Source: Arthrobacter sp. StoSoilB19
GTDB lineage: Bacteria > Actinomycetota > Actinomycetes > Actinomycetales > Micrococcaceae
Assembly: GCF_019977275.1 (NCBI RefSeq)
Contig: NZ_AP024650.1
Location: 2,418,001-2,482,000 of the forward strand
DNA: 64,000 nt
Reading direction: 5' to 3'
Shown: positions 1 to 8,027 of the stretch, piece by piece
Numbering within the stretch: the stretch's first letter is position 1
Layout: every line of letters starts with the position of its first letter
Notes under the pieces: model-generated
What the model was told of the DNA's origin: nothing
The model's input: the letters and a program-made list of their open reading frames with translations, nothing else
Database searches by the model: none
Translations under genes and position numbers: made by a program

Positions 1-2
1 AG

Positions 3-116
3 TCAATCCGGGCCCGGATCGGCGTCTACAGGGGTGGCCACAGCCCCAGCGAAACGTCGCCCCACGAATTCAGCCGCGACCTCCTGGCTCTTTATGCCAA
101 GGCCGGGAAGCGGTAA
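3..116 (+). CDS. C-terminal end of an unidentified protein (partial)
   Basis: An open frame enters from the left edge and runs 37 codons to a TAA at 114-116. The residues look coding-like: a basic start, then YRGGHSPSET, a short amphipathic stretch FSRDLLALYAKAG, and a basic end. No family is recognised from so short a piece. It is kept because composition and codon use resemble the true genes here. It could be a chance frame. Confidence 0.4.
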   Translation, partial: SIRARIGVYRGGHSPSETSPHEFSRDLLALYAKAGKR

Positions 117-326
117 CCGACGGCCCGTGCTTGCGCCGCCACTGGGCTCATTCCCGCCGGCGGCGCAACGGAGGCTGGTCCCTGAACTCGACGCGGAACG
201 TGACAAGGGACATCTCGAGCCGGCGTCGGAACGCGGACCAGCTGGCGAAGGGGCGCGCGGATACGCCCACCTTCAGCGTGGGATCGTAAATGACGTCCAT
301 GTCCGGCCGGAGTCGGTGTGAGATTC

Positions 327-449
327 CCTCGTGGCGTTGAAGGCTGGTTTCGGCACGAGGTTATCGCCGGGCAGGGGACGGGAGACCTCGTCGGGCGTTG
401 CGCCCCAGCTGCTTGTCCCCGGCGCCTGGGCTTCCTGGAACCAGGGCTC
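327..449 (-). pseudogene. Remnant of an SRPBCC-family protein N-terminus
   Basis: On the minus strand this stretch encodes WGATPDEVSRPLPGDNLVP followed by FNATR. That closely resembles the conserved N-terminal signature of SRPBCC (polyketide cyclase-like) proteins, roughly WGAT-x-E-x(3)-LPGDEL-x(6)-ATR. In intact homologues an AITI-type strand and a VWPWL segment follow. Here homology stops at ATR and the frame soon ends. A separate 50-codon minus-strand frame at 148-300 follows but has no recognisable SRPBCC sequence. The simplest reading is a truncated gene whose body was deleted. The rest of 117-510 shows nothing else I can support. Confidence 0.4.
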
Positions 450-510
450 CGGCGCTACTATCTCCCAGCACGCCGCGACGCAGCGGCGTGGGCCAGCGGT
501 TGAGGGGAGC

Positions 511-1035
511 GTGGACGTGGGCGGAGGCAGGGGAACGAGCGGCCCGCACTGGCGGCGTGTGCTGGCGACGCTTGGCAACAACGATGCCAGGACGGCGTAC
601 GCCCAAATCGTGCTTGGAGCTGCGGCGCCAGACGTACTGCCCAACGTGAAGGAACAGCGGCGAAACCGGGCCATCGATAGTCTGCTTGAGTCCGGACTCG
701 TGGAACAGCACGCGCCCGGGCGGCTGGTGGCGGCCCAGACGATTTTTCGCGACCTTCTCGCCCAACAGCCCAAGCGTCAACCACAAATCGGGACAGATCG
801 GTTCATGCGGCTTGGACGCATCGAAAGGTACCCGTCAAACTTGGCGCAACGGCGGGAACTCCTTGCCCGGATCGCGGACGAGGTCATGGCGCCCGGAGAA
901 CAACTCACTGAGAGGCAGGTCAACGAACGGCTTCTCAGTTACACGGACGACGTGGTGCTGCTGCGAAGGTACATGGTTGACTTCGGACTGCTGCAGCGAA
1001 CCCCCTCGGGCTCCTCCTACACCCGCCACGTCTAG
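511..1035 (+). CDS. DUF2087 domain protein with N-terminal helical (HTH-like) region
   Basis: A 174-residue protein. The C-terminal 70 residues (RIERYPSNLAQRRELLARIA through LLRRYMVDFGLLQR) match the DUF2087 family, often fused to ArsR-type winged helices in transcription regulators. The N-terminal half is helical and resembles the companion region of such proteins, but no classic recognition helix is obvious. I chose GTG at 511 because GAGGGGAG lies just before it and the upstream extension is low-quality sequence. It probably acts in the cytoplasm as a regulator of unknown target. The neighbour is the YciI-like gene on the same strand. Confidence 0.7.
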   Translation: MDVGGGRGTSGPHWRRVLATLGNNDARTAYAQIVLGAAAPDVLPNVKEQRRNRAIDSLLESGLVEQHAPGRLVAAQTIFRDLLAQQPKRQPQIGTDRFMRLGRIERYPSNLAQRRELLARIADEVMAPGEQLTERQVNERLLSYTDDVVLLRRYMVDFGLLQRTPSGSSYTRHV

Positions 1036-1094
1036 TTCCGCCAAGTGGGGTGCTCCTCACCGGATTCCTGCCGTGCCGCAGGTGCAGGAGGTGG

Positions 1095-1100
1095 TAAGTT
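1095..1100 (+). promoter_or_regulatory. Possible leaderless -10 (TAAGTT)
   Basis: TAAGTT lies 7 nt before the ATG at 1108. Spacing is one base longer than at the other leaderless candidates in this window. An AGGAGG-like run further upstream (1086-1091) is too distant to be an ideal ribosome site. Confidence 0.35.
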
Positions 1101-1107
1101 CGGCCGC

Positions 1108-1386
1108 ATGGAATGCGTCGTCATCTACACCGTCCGTGAAGGCATCGACCGCTCGCGTGTCATGGAGACGTACCCGCGCCACAAGGCCTACTACGAGGCG
1201 TTCCATGCGGAAGGCGGGGGGCTCGTGGCCCTGGGTCCATTCCAAACGGCTGACCCGGAGCTTAGTTCCATGGGCATTTTCACTTCCCGACAGGAGGCCG
1301 AGCGTTTCGTCGCTGCAGACCCCTTTATTACCGAGGGACTGGCCGAATGCCGGCTCTTGGAGTGGAACGCTGTACACCTCGGGTAG
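1108..1386 (+). CDS. YciI-like protein
   Basis: A 92-residue protein of the YciI-like, dimeric alpha-beta barrel superfamily. It starts with MECVVIYTVREG, has a His-rich central helix (YPRHKAYYEAFHAEGG), then LVALGPFQ and a FTSRQEAERFVAADPF segment that matches the D-P-F pattern seen in YciI proteins. Length is normal for the family. Members are small cytoplasmic proteins; a few have hydrolase or dehalogenase-like activity but most have no proven substrate. The start at 1108 is preferred over the in-frame upstream codon at 1045 because the extra residues are not family-like. Confidence 0.75.
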   Translation: MECVVIYTVREGIDRSRVMETYPRHKAYYEAFHAEGGGLVALGPFQTADPELSSMGIFTSRQEAERFVAADPFITEGLAECRLLEWNAVHLG

Positions 1387-1455
1387 TGGCGCTCCATGGC
1401 GTGTCGCACGCAGCCACATAAGAAGTCGCAGAGTCACCCGAAGGAAGCATGCCCA

Positions 1456-2055
1456 ATGAACAAGAACCGGCTGGAAGCGTTCAGCGACGGTGTCCTGGCG
1501 ATCATCATCACCATCATGGTGCTGGAACTCCATACCCCGGAGGAACCAACGTGGGAAGGTGTGGCCAGCGTCCTGCCCACCCTCTTCAGCTACCTGTTGA
1601 GCTTCGTGTATGTCGGAATCTACTGGAACAACCACCACCACATGATCCATTTGGCGAGCCGCGTTAATGGGGCCATCCTGTGGGCCAACCTCCATCTGTT
1701 GTTCTGGCTGTCGCTGTTTCCTTTTACAACTCGATGGATGGATGAGTCCGGCTTCGCGCAGGTCCCTGTGCTGCTGTACGGGATCAACCTGCTGTGCGCA
1801 GCAATCGCATACTTCATCCTGGAGCGCCGCCTGATTGCTGCTCAAGGCAAGGACGGGGCCCTCGCCAGTGCTGTCGGCCGGGACTGGAAGGGCAAAGCTT
1901 CGCCGCTGATCTATCTCCTTGGCATTGCGCTAACCCCTGTCCAGCCCCTGCTCGGGCTCGCCGTTTACACCATCGTGGCCCTTATCTGGCTGGTGCCGGA
2001 CCGCAGGGTCGAACACTTTGTAACCCGGTCACATCAGAATGGGGCCCACGATTAG
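1456..2055 (+). CDS. TMEM175 family (DUF1211) potassium channel-like membrane protein
   Basis: A 199-residue protein with about six hydrophobic segments. Near the N-terminus it carries RLEAFSDGVLAI, the hallmark RxxxFSD signature of bacterial TMEM175 channels, and further on an FVYVGIYWNNHHHM segment typical of DUF1211. In the family four copies form a potassium-permeable pore whose filter is made by hydrophobic residues of the first helix. ATG at 1456 is chosen because GAAGGAAG lies upstream and the protein then begins just before the signature; an in-frame start 20 codons earlier adds an unlike hydrophilic tail. It acts in the cell membrane. Physiological role is unknown. Confidence 0.85.
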   Translation: MNKNRLEAFSDGVLAIIITIMVLELHTPEEPTWEGVASVLPTLFSYLLSFVYVGIYWNNHHHMIHLASRVNGAILWANLHLLFWLSLFPFTTRWMDESGFAQVPVLLYGINLLCAAIAYFILERRLIAAQGKDGALASAVGRDWKGKASPLIYLLGIALTPVQPLLGLAVYTIVALIWLVPDRRVEHFVTRSHQNGAHD

Positions 2056-2213
2056 CCCGATGGAGATTGGCGCCAGCATCGATGGCCGCCTCCACCATTG
2101 GAGCCTTAATACCTCCGTGGTGCGCCTTGCCGCCGAGAAGACGGCCGGGCCGGGTAGGCGAATTCCGCAGGGTCGTGGTTGATTTGAACCGCGGGCGTCG
2201 CCACCATGGAACC

Positions 2214-2777
2214 GTGGAAACGAAAGGCCTCCGTCGCCGGCTCGCCTTTCCCCTGTGCCTGCTGGTAACGGCAGCCGGCACGGCAGGGTGCTCCTATGAC
2301 TACCCCGATCCGGCCCACGCCCCGGCAGCCGAAGCTGACCGCACGGCCGCACCTGAACCCTTCCGGATAACAGCATCCGCTACCCGTCCCACTGACCCCC
2401 TGGTCCTTCAGCGGGAGGCCAGAAACTACCAGGACCTGGACAGCCTTCTCCTGGCCGTGCCGGGGCCGGTTCTCCTTTTTCAAAAGGGTCCGCTGGACGG
2501 CCCCGGCAGGGGCTTTGGCACCACGGAAGAAGTCCCCGCGGCGGGCACGTACACGGTCACTGCTGCGTGCGTTGGTGCTGCCAACGCCAAAGTCTTCATC
2601 CGGCAGGAGAATCCCAAGGTCATACTCTGGCCCGTCGAGCTCACAGTGGATTGCCCAGGGTCCACGTCCCAAGTCATCACGCTTCAACAGGGCTACGTTT
2701 CAGCACACCTGTCCCTGCCCGCGCCGGGAGACGCACCCTGGACGGGAGCTGTTGCCGGAGTACGGGTGACCGGCTGA
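2214..2777 (+). CDS. Putative secreted lipoprotein
   Basis: From GTG 2214 the product is 187 residues. It opens with a basic n-region (KGLRRRL), a hydrophobic core and a lipobox-like end GTAGC, so the mature protein should be lipid-anchored at Cys25 or so outside the membrane. The rest is a beta-rich domain with GTYTVTAACVGAANAKVFI, a pattern seen in many actinobacterial lipoproteins that sense or bind unknown ligands. Two further cysteines (in TAACVG and TVDCPG) could form a disulfide. The start is uncertain because no good ribosome site is visible; an in-frame GTG at 2175 is an alternative. Function is unknown. Confidence 0.65.
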   Translation: METKGLRRRLAFPLCLLVTAAGTAGCSYDYPDPAHAPAAEADRTAAPEPFRITASATRPTDPLVLQREARNYQDLDSLLLAVPGPVLLFQKGPLDGPGRGFGTTEEVPAAGTYTVTAACVGAANAKVFIRQENPKVILWPVELTVDCPGSTSQVITLQQGYVSAHLSLPAPGDAPWTGAVAGVRVTG

Positions 2778-2869
2778 GGCTGTCACCCCTGCCCGCCGTC
2801 AGCATCCCCGGCCACCCCCGGGCGCCGATCCGTTCGGCCGGAGCGCTGCCCGGTGAGAGCTAAGCCTTG

Positions 2870-3085
2870 TCAGGCCATGGAGGCGCCTTTTATCTTCGAG
2901 CGGATGAAGTCGTGATCCTCACCGGAGACAAGCGCCTGCCCGTGCTGCCCTGTGGCCAGGTCCTCCCCGGTTTCCTTCGAGATCACCGCCGTGATGGTCC
3001 TGGGCAGCATCTGGCACCCCGGGTTGTCGATCAGCCATTTCTGCGTGGCAGGGTCAAGGCGGTCCCAACGGTCTTTGAGGTTCAT
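2870..3085 (-). CDS. Small hypothetical protein (71 aa)
   Basis: A 71-residue soluble protein starting MNLKDRWDRLDPATQKWLIDNPGC, with no membrane segment. On its own strand GGAG lies about 10 nt before the ATG at 3085, which favours this start over a codon 23 triplets upstream. Composition and codon use look native. I know no named family. Its upstream region carries two adjacent hairpins at 3111-3150 that could lie in the mRNA leader. Confidence 0.6.
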   Translation of the reverse strand: MNLKDRWDRLDPATQKWLIDNPGCQMLPRTITAVISKETGEDLATGQHGQALVSGEDHDFIRSKIKGASMA

Positions 3086-3285
3086 TAGCGGGGCATCTCC
3101 GTGCTCGGTCCTGCAGAGCCACAACGCTCTGCAGACAGGCTTCGCCTGTCCCAACGCACCAGTAAACCCCGCCCTTCACCCGGAACACAGGGACCAAAGT
3201 CCCCACCTCAGGCGGGGCTTCCGGAACGCCTCCTTGTTGCCCGGCCGGTGCTGCTGTGGATACCCATCACTTGCCAACCCATTGG

Positions 3286-3297
3286 TAAGCATGCTTA
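3286..3297. promoter_or_regulatory. Palindrome TAAGCATGCTTA overlapping the csbD promoter
   Basis: A perfect 12-bp palindrome about 50 bp before the csbD start. It abuts TATTATG (around 3296-3302), a plausible -10, so a regulator bound here could block or guide RNA polymerase. The regulator is unknown. Confidence 0.4.
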
Positions 3298-3347
3298 TTA
3301 TGAGCGAAGCCGAATGCGAACGGCTGCCAACCAGAGGAGGAGACACC

Positions 3348-3521
3348 ATGGGACTAGGCGACAAGATTGAAAACGCTGCCGAGAAAGCGGGCGGAAAAGG
3401 CAAGGAAGCTGCCGGTAACGCCACGGGCGATGACAGCCTGAAGGCGGAAGGCCAAGCGGACCAGGCCAAGGGCGATGTGAAGCAGGCCGGCGAAAAGGTC
3501 AAGGACGCATTCAAGCACTGA
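3348..3521 (+). CDS. CsbD-like stress protein
   Basis: A 57-residue, highly charged, Gly/Ala/Lys-rich protein (MGLGDKIENAAEKAGGKGKE, later GDVKQAGEKVKDAF). This is the CsbD-like family: small, largely unstructured or helical proteins induced by general stress in many bacteria, with no known biochemical activity. A strong ribosome site AGAGGAGGAG precedes the ATG. A palindrome overlaps the likely promoter and a GC-rich hairpin terminator follows at 3535-3566, so the gene is monocistronic. Confidence 0.9.
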   Translation: MGLGDKIENAAEKAGGKGKEAAGNATGDDSLKAEGQADQAKGDVKQAGEKVKDAFKH

Positions 3522-3534
3522 CACCGTTTACGGG

Positions 3535-3566
3535 AAGGGCGCGCTCAGCGAACGGGGCGCGCCCTT
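3535..3566 (+). terminator. Hairpin terminator after csbD
   Basis: AAGGGCGCGC and GCGCGCCCTT form a perfect 10-bp stem with a 12-nt loop, 13 nt after the stop codon. No long T tract follows. Confidence 0.65.
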
Positions 3567-3792
3567 CGTCGTGTCGGGGTGCACTCCAGCCACCCCTGAT
3601 TGACCTGCGTGCTCGCCCCCTACGTGTTTGGTGCCGCCTGGCTTGCCCTGTTTATCACGGCCCGCCGGCTCCACTTGGCCAGCCGCGCACCGCCCCGAAC
3701 CAGGCCGCCCCAGCTCCGACCCATGGGTGGCTTGTACAATCTTTCGGCTCTTCGGTGCGGAGTTGCTTCCGCAACTCCCAGTTGCGCCGTCC

Positions 3793-3798
3793 TAAACT
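3793..3798 (+). promoter_or_regulatory. Leaderless -10 candidate (TAAACT)
   Basis: TAAACT lies exactly 6 nt before the ATG at 3805, with no Shine-Dalgarno sequence between. Confidence 0.45.
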
Positions 3799-3804
3799 TT
3801 GGCC

Positions 3805-3981
3805 ATGCACCCCTTAGCGGCAATAGGGCTGGTTTTTCTCGCCGGGCTTGCCTGGTTGGGCACCGTCCTGACCCTGCTCGTTGCCTTGGCCAAAGCCCGA
3901 CGCCGGCTGCCGGCTGACGTCGGGCAGGCAGCCCAGAGCGTGGAGACGCAAGGCTCCGCTGGCAGTGGGGCCATAACGTAA
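3805..3981 (+). CDS. Small single-pass membrane protein (58 aa)
   Basis: MHPLAAIGLVFLAGLAWLG begins one long hydrophobic segment (residues about 3-26), followed by KARRR and a soluble tail. The basic residues after the helix suggest the tail is cytoplasmic. The -10-like TAAACT placed 6 nt before the ATG supports expression as a leaderless message. An in-frame TTG at 3799 is the other option. No family recognised; a real small gene is likely but not certain. The preceding 3567-3792 holds only a short hairpin (3759-3778) and no convincing gene. Confidence 0.45.
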   Translation: MHPLAAIGLVFLAGLAWLGTVLTLLVALAKARRRLPADVGQAAQSVETQGSAGSGAIT

Positions 3982-4107
3982 ACGGCATGGCACATTGCTG
4001 CCGACGGCGACCTGTCGCCGGCCTGACGCGACCGCCCGGTATTACCTGGCGGCCGCGGCCCAGCAGTCAGCCATGCCCCGACGGTGGACCGGCGGGATCC
4101 CGGGGCT

Positions 4108-4845
4108 TCAAGGAGCCTGGGAGTCAATGGCCTTCCGGTCGATGGACTTGAGGGCGGCCAGACGTGCTTCCACTTCGGTCTGCTCTCCGAGGTCTTCCAG
4201 GGAGGCGAACTGGGCATCGAGGGATGAGGCTGCGAGTTCCTGCTGGCCGCGAACGGTGGCCTCTTGGCGTCGGATCCGCTCCTCATACCGCCCGATGGCC
4301 GACGTCGGATCACCGGCGTCCAGGGATTTGAGGGCATCGTGGATCCGGGACTGCGCGGCCGCCGTCCGGGATCTGGCTACCAGCTCGTTGCGCTTGGCCG
4401 TCAGCTCGTGCAGCTTGCCCTTCATCTGGTCGAGCCCACCCTTGAGCTTGTCGACCACTTCGTTCTGGGCCGCAAGCCCGGGTACGGCGTCTTTCACGAG
4501 CTTCTCGGCGGCCATCTGCCGCTGCAGGGCAACCTTGGCGAGGTTGTCGAACTTCTGCGCATCGGCGAGGTTGCCGGCGGACCGGAACTCGTCGCCCTTC
4601 CTGGACGCGGCCAGAGCCTTGCGGCCCCATTCGTTGGCGTCGGCGACGTTACGTTTGTGGTCCTCCTCCAGCATCCGGAGGTTGCCTATGGTCTGGGCGA
4701 TCGCGGCCTCGGCTTCGCGGATATTCTCCGAGTAATCCCGGACCATCTGGTCCAGCATTTTCTGCGGATCCTCCGCGGAGTCCAGGAGGGCATTGAGGTT
4801 TGCCTTGGCCAACTGGGCCACGCGGGCGAAAATACTCTGCTTCAC
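4108..4845 (-). CDS. pspA: PspA/IM30 (ESCRT-III-like) membrane stress protein
   Basis: A 245-residue, almost wholly coiled-coil protein of the PspA/IM30 family. The amphipathic N-terminus (MKQSIFARVAQLAKANLNAL) binds stressed membrane; next comes the typical segment EDPQKMLDQMVRDYSENI, then long helices. The family forms rods and rings that protect membrane integrity and proton motive force. It starts at GTG 4845. No pspF or pspBC partner lies nearby, as usual in actinobacteria, so regulation cannot be read here. The two ABC transporter genes downstream have their own promoter. Confidence 0.9.
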   Translation of the reverse strand: MKQSIFARVAQLAKANLNALLDSAEDPQKMLDQMVRDYSENIREAEAAIAQTIGNLRMLEEDHKRNVADANEWGRKALAASRKGDEFRSAGNLADAQKFDNLAKVALQRQMAAEKLVKDAVPGLAAQNEVVDKLKGGLDQMKGKLHELTAKRNELVARSRTAAAQSRIHDALKSLDAGDPTSAIGRYEERIRRQEATVRGQQELAASSLDAQFASLEDLGEQTEVEARLAALKSIDRKAIDSQAP

Positions 4846-4938
4846 GGGATTCTTTCTATCAGTAGTGGAATTCGCATCCTATGTGTTCGGCACCGCAGGG
4901 GACCAGATTCCCTACGCTATGCCTGCCACCCGCCCCGC

Positions 4939-6171
4939 CTACTTGGTGGCCAGGTCGTGGCGGCGGAAGGTTCCGGCGATGGAGAGTTTCCGGCCGTATT
5001 CGATGGACCCGTACCGGAACAGGTGGACAGCCAGCCGCAGGATAATAAGGCCGACGACGAAGAGTTCGACGATGACGATGGCGGATTCAACTGGGTTCAG
5101 GGTGCCGAACCCGTTGCGGAGCAGGGCGGTCACCGGAGCGGTCAGCGGGAAGTAGGTGAAGATCTGCACGACCAGCGCGCCCGGGTTGGAGATGATCAGG
5201 CTGAATGTGTAGAAGGGGATAAACATCATGGCCACAAGCGGGCCGAAGACGGTCCCGGCTTCCTTGGCGGTCGGCATGATCGCCCCTATGGCCACCAGGA
5301 CCCCGGTAAAGACGGCGAATCCACCCAGCGTGAGAAGGGCCCCTGTGATCATGGGGCCGGGTTCGAAGACCAGGGATGACAGGTCCACCTCGGGCAGGGC
5401 AAGGCGGTTCCGGAAAAACAGGTAGGCCAATCCGACCGGGGCCAGGAACACCAGGATCTGGACCAGGCCGACGGCGAACAGCGAGATGATCTTGCCGGTG
5501 ATCAGGGTGGTTGGATTTAGGGTGGTCAGGATCATTTCAGTGACCCGGTTTTCCTTCTCCTCCAAGGTGGAATTCAGCATCTGGTTCGAAAGAAGGATCA
5601 TCGAAAAATAGAAGATGACCAGGAACAGCAGTGGTGGAATGATCCCGCCGACGCCCGCGGCGGCCTTGCCGTCCTTGAATATTTCGGAGTCAAATTTTAC
5701 GGTCCCGGTCAGGGCCGCCGTCAGCTGGGGTGAGCCGACTTGATGCTGGGCCGAGACCGCGAGCAGCTGCTTGGCCACGGCCTCGTACTTGTCGTTCTCA
5801 AACGTGCCTTTGTCCGCACCGTACACCTTCACCGGCTCTTTGGCCGGATCGGCAGGGTAGGCGAAGTATGCCTCCGAGGCGCCGTCCTTCACGGCAGCGA
5901 TCGCGGCTTCGGGGCCGCTGGCAGTTGTTCCGCCGGCCAACTCGGCGGCAGACGCCATGATGATTCCAGAGGCGTCCGTGTACATGAAAGCGAACGTCGC
6001 ACTCTTCTGGGCGGCGGCGCTGTCCTTTGTGCTGGCGTTGGACGCGTACACGAGGGCGAAGATAATGATAAGAATGACCGGCAGCGCCAGGGTTGCGATG
6101 ACGAAGCCCCGTTTCTTGATGGTCCGGAAGAACTCGAACGCGATCACGGTCCCAAGGTTGTGCTGTCCCAA
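4939..6171 (-). CDS. ABC-2 type (NatB-like) exporter permease
   Basis: A 410-residue membrane protein. Helix 1 (VIATLALPVILIIIFALVYA) is followed by a large extracytoplasmic domain of about 130 residues, then a cluster of helices from about residue 175 with the motif LEEKENRVTEMILTTLNP. That motif is the coupling segment typical of NatB/CcmB-like ABC-2 permeases. It pairs with the ATPase encoded 8 nt upstream and probably exports an ion, lipid or small compound; the substrate is unknown. The start is TTG 6171, weakly supported by GGAAGG upstream. Confidence 0.85.
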   Translation of the reverse strand: MGQHNLGTVIAFEFFRTIKKRGFVIATLALPVILIIIFALVYASNASTKDSAAAQKSATFAFMYTDASGIIMASAAELAGGTTASGPEAAIAAVKDGASEAYFAYPADPAKEPVKVYGADKGTFENDKYEAVAKQLLAVSAQHQVGSPQLTAALTGTVKFDSEIFKDGKAAAGVGGIIPPLLFLVIFYFSMILLSNQMLNSTLEEKENRVTEMILTTLNPTTLITGKIISLFAVGLVQILVFLAPVGLAYLFFRNRLALPEVDLSSLVFEPGPMITGALLTLGGFAVFTGVLVAIGAIMPTAKEAGTVFGPLVAMMFIPFYTFSLIISNPGALVVQIFTYFPLTAPVTALLRNGFGTLNPVESAIVIVELFVVGLIILRLAVHLFRYGSIEYGRKLSIAGTFRRHDLATK

Positions 6172-6179
6172 TGCCCTGT

Positions 6180-7112
6180 TCAGCCTTCCGCCAGTTCGTG
6201 CTGTTCGCCGTACACCTTGATGAAGATCTCATCCAGGGAGATCCGGGCCGGCGTGAATGACCGGACCACGGCCCCGGCTTCGACCAGCTCGCGCAGCACC
6301 GCGGCCTCACTGGACCCGGGGCGCGGCGCCAGTTCGGCGACCCCGTCCACGTCGTCGACGACGTCGAACAGTGCCGATGCGGGCAACGGTCCGTCGTGGG
6401 TGACCCGGTAGACGGTGCCGCCGAACTCTTCCTGGACCTCTTCCACCGTCCCGTAAGCGTGGGAGACTCCGTCTTTGAGCAGGATTACCCGGTCACACAG
6501 CCGTTCGACTTCTTCCATCTGGTGGGTGACCATGATGACGGTGGCGCCGGCCCGCTTGTGCTCTTCGATAATGTCCATCAGCAGCCGCCGGTTCACGGGG
6601 TCAAAGCCCTTGGTCGGCTCGTCCAAAATAAGCAGTTCGGGATCGTTCATGATCGTCACGCCCAACTGGACCTTTTGCTGTTGGCCGCTGGAGAGCTTGT
6701 CCAACCGGGACTTTGCCTTGTCGGCCAGACCCACCCGCTCCAAATAGTGTCCGGACCAGGACCGGGCCGCGGCCTTGGACAGGCCCTTGAGCCGGCCGAA
6801 GTAGACCATGACATCCAGGACGTGTTCCTTTTTGTACAGGCCGCGCTCTTCCGGCAGGTATCCGAGACGGGCCCCGTCGCGGGGCTCAAAGGCTTTGCCC
6901 CCTATGTGCAGGATCCCCGCGGTGGGCTGGTAGATGCCCAGCAGCGCCCGCAAAGTGGTGGTCTTCCCGGATCCATTGGACCCCAGGAAACCGAACGTCT
7001 CCCCCGCGTGCACGTCGAAGGACAGATCCCGGATGACCGTGGTGTCCCCGAAGTCCATCCGGAAGTCCTGAATGTGCACCAGCGGCTCCTGCGCCGTGTC
7101 CCCCATCGTCAT
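6180..7112 (-). CDS. ABC transporter ATP-binding protein (NatA-like)
   Basis: A 310-residue ABC ATPase. Walker A is GSNGSGKTTT (about residue 44), the signature LSSGQQQKVQ, Walker B LLILDEPTKGFDP and the H-loop MVTHQ. The C-terminal 80 residues match the DUF4162 tail seen in NatA-type exporters. It energises the permease encoded directly downstream. On its own strand TAGTCT sits 6 nt before the ATG without a ribosome site, suggesting a leaderless two-gene operon. Confidence 0.9.
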   Translation of the reverse strand: MTMGDTAQEPLVHIQDFRMDFGDTTVIRDLSFDVHAGETFGFLGSNGSGKTTTLRALLGIYQPTAGILHIGGKAFEPRDGARLGYLPEERGLYKKEHVLDVMVYFGRLKGLSKAAARSWSGHYLERVGLADKAKSRLDKLSSGQQQKVQLGVTIMNDPELLILDEPTKGFDPVNRRLLMDIIEEHKRAGATVIMVTHQMEEVERLCDRVILLKDGVSHAYGTVEEVQEEFGGTVYRVTHDGPLPASALFDVVDDVDGVAELAPRPGSSEAAVLRELVEAGAVVRSFTPARISLDEIFIKVYGEQHELAEG

Positions 7113-7118
7113 GGTTTC

Positions 7119-7124
7119 AGACTA
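7119..7124 (-). promoter_or_regulatory. Leaderless -10 candidate (TAGTCT) for the ABC operon
   Basis: On the minus strand TAGTCT is followed by exactly 6 nt and the ATG at 7112; no Shine-Dalgarno sequence fits in that gap. Confidence 0.5.
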
Positions 7125-7180
7125 GCGGTTACCGATCTGCTCGTGTCGCGCAAGTGCCCGGTTGGGCTCAGACTCCGGAC

Positions 7181-7990
7181 CTACCGGATCCCCGCGGCAC
7201 GAAGGGTCCGGGCCAGTTCACCTGCGGCTGAGTGGAGCGTCTCCACGGTTTTCGAGATGACGTCGTCTGTGGCAAGTTCCACCGGCATGGAGCAGCTCAT
7301 GGCGTCCGTCCCGGGGATGCGGTACGGAACCACCACGCTAACGCAGCAAAGCCCCACCGTGTTTTGCTCCCACTCAATGGCATGGCCCGTCTTCCGGAAC
7401 TCAGTCAGCTCGGCCTGAAGCGCCTCGAAATCAGGGACGCTGTTCGGGGTCAGCTGGGGATAGGGCCCGCCGCCAAGCCGCTGCCGGACCTCCGTATCCG
7501 TGTACTCGGAGAGGATGGCTTTGCCCAGGGCCGTCACTTGGGCCGGAAGCTTGCGCCCTACCCTTGAGGACAGCCGGCGCCGGTCTACAGCCTGCCGGGT
7601 TGCAAGATAGATGACGTCGGACCGGTCGATGCGGGCGTAGTGGGTAGTGAAGGTCGTGGCATTGCGGACCTTTTCCAGAATGGCCGAAACGTGTTCCATC
7701 ACCGGATCCCTGTCCAGGTACGCCGTACCGCACAGCAGGGCATGCGTGCCGATCCTATAGGCGCCCTCCGGTGTTTGCTCGATCCAGTTGAGCTCCAGGA
7801 GCGTCAACAGCAGCCAGTGCAGGCTGGAACGGGGATACCCGGTCTGCTTGAAGATCTCGGCGGTGGTGAGCGGCTGCGGAGCGGACGCCAGGAGCTCAAG
7901 GATGGCGATGGTCCGCTCTGCGGACTTGACCAGTTTGACGTCGCCGGGCGCGTCCCCCCGCGTGCCGGCCTGTACATCCAGCGGTGCCAT
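7181..7990 (-). CDS. IclR-family transcription regulator
   Basis: A 269-residue regulator. The N-terminal winged helix (SAERTIAILELLAS, then LTTAEIFKQTGYPRSSLHWLL) is followed by an IclR effector domain, ending with the typical SMPVELATDD and helical tail. A good ribosome site GGGGGAG precedes ATG 7990. It is co-transcribed with the uronate dehydrogenase gene 37 nt upstream, which diverges from the ABC importer and glucarate dehydratase operon. IclR proteins often control aromatic or sugar-acid catabolism, so it is the obvious local regulator; the inducer is likely a uronate or aldarate (inference). Confidence 0.88.
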   Translation of the reverse strand: MAPLDVQAGTRGDAPGDVKLVKSAERTIAILELLASAPQPLTTAEIFKQTGYPRSSLHWLLLTLLELNWIEQTPEGAYRIGTHALLCGTAYLDRDPVMEHVSAILEKVRNATTFTTHYARIDRSDVIYLATRQAVDRRRLSSRVGRKLPAQVTALGKAILSEYTDTEVRQRLGGGPYPQLTPNSVPDFEALQAELTEFRKTGHAIEWEQNTVGLCCVSVVVPYRIPGTDAMSCSMPVELATDDVISKTVETLHSAAGELARTLRAAGIR

Positions 7991-8027
7991 TACCGCTCCC
8001 CCTTTCGCCGCACCGGACTGCGGCAGC

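Noticed and set aside
1794..2213. N-terminal extension of the lipoprotein frame back to 1794
   Set aside because: It lies inside the TMEM175 gene in another frame and puts the signal peptide in the middle of the protein.
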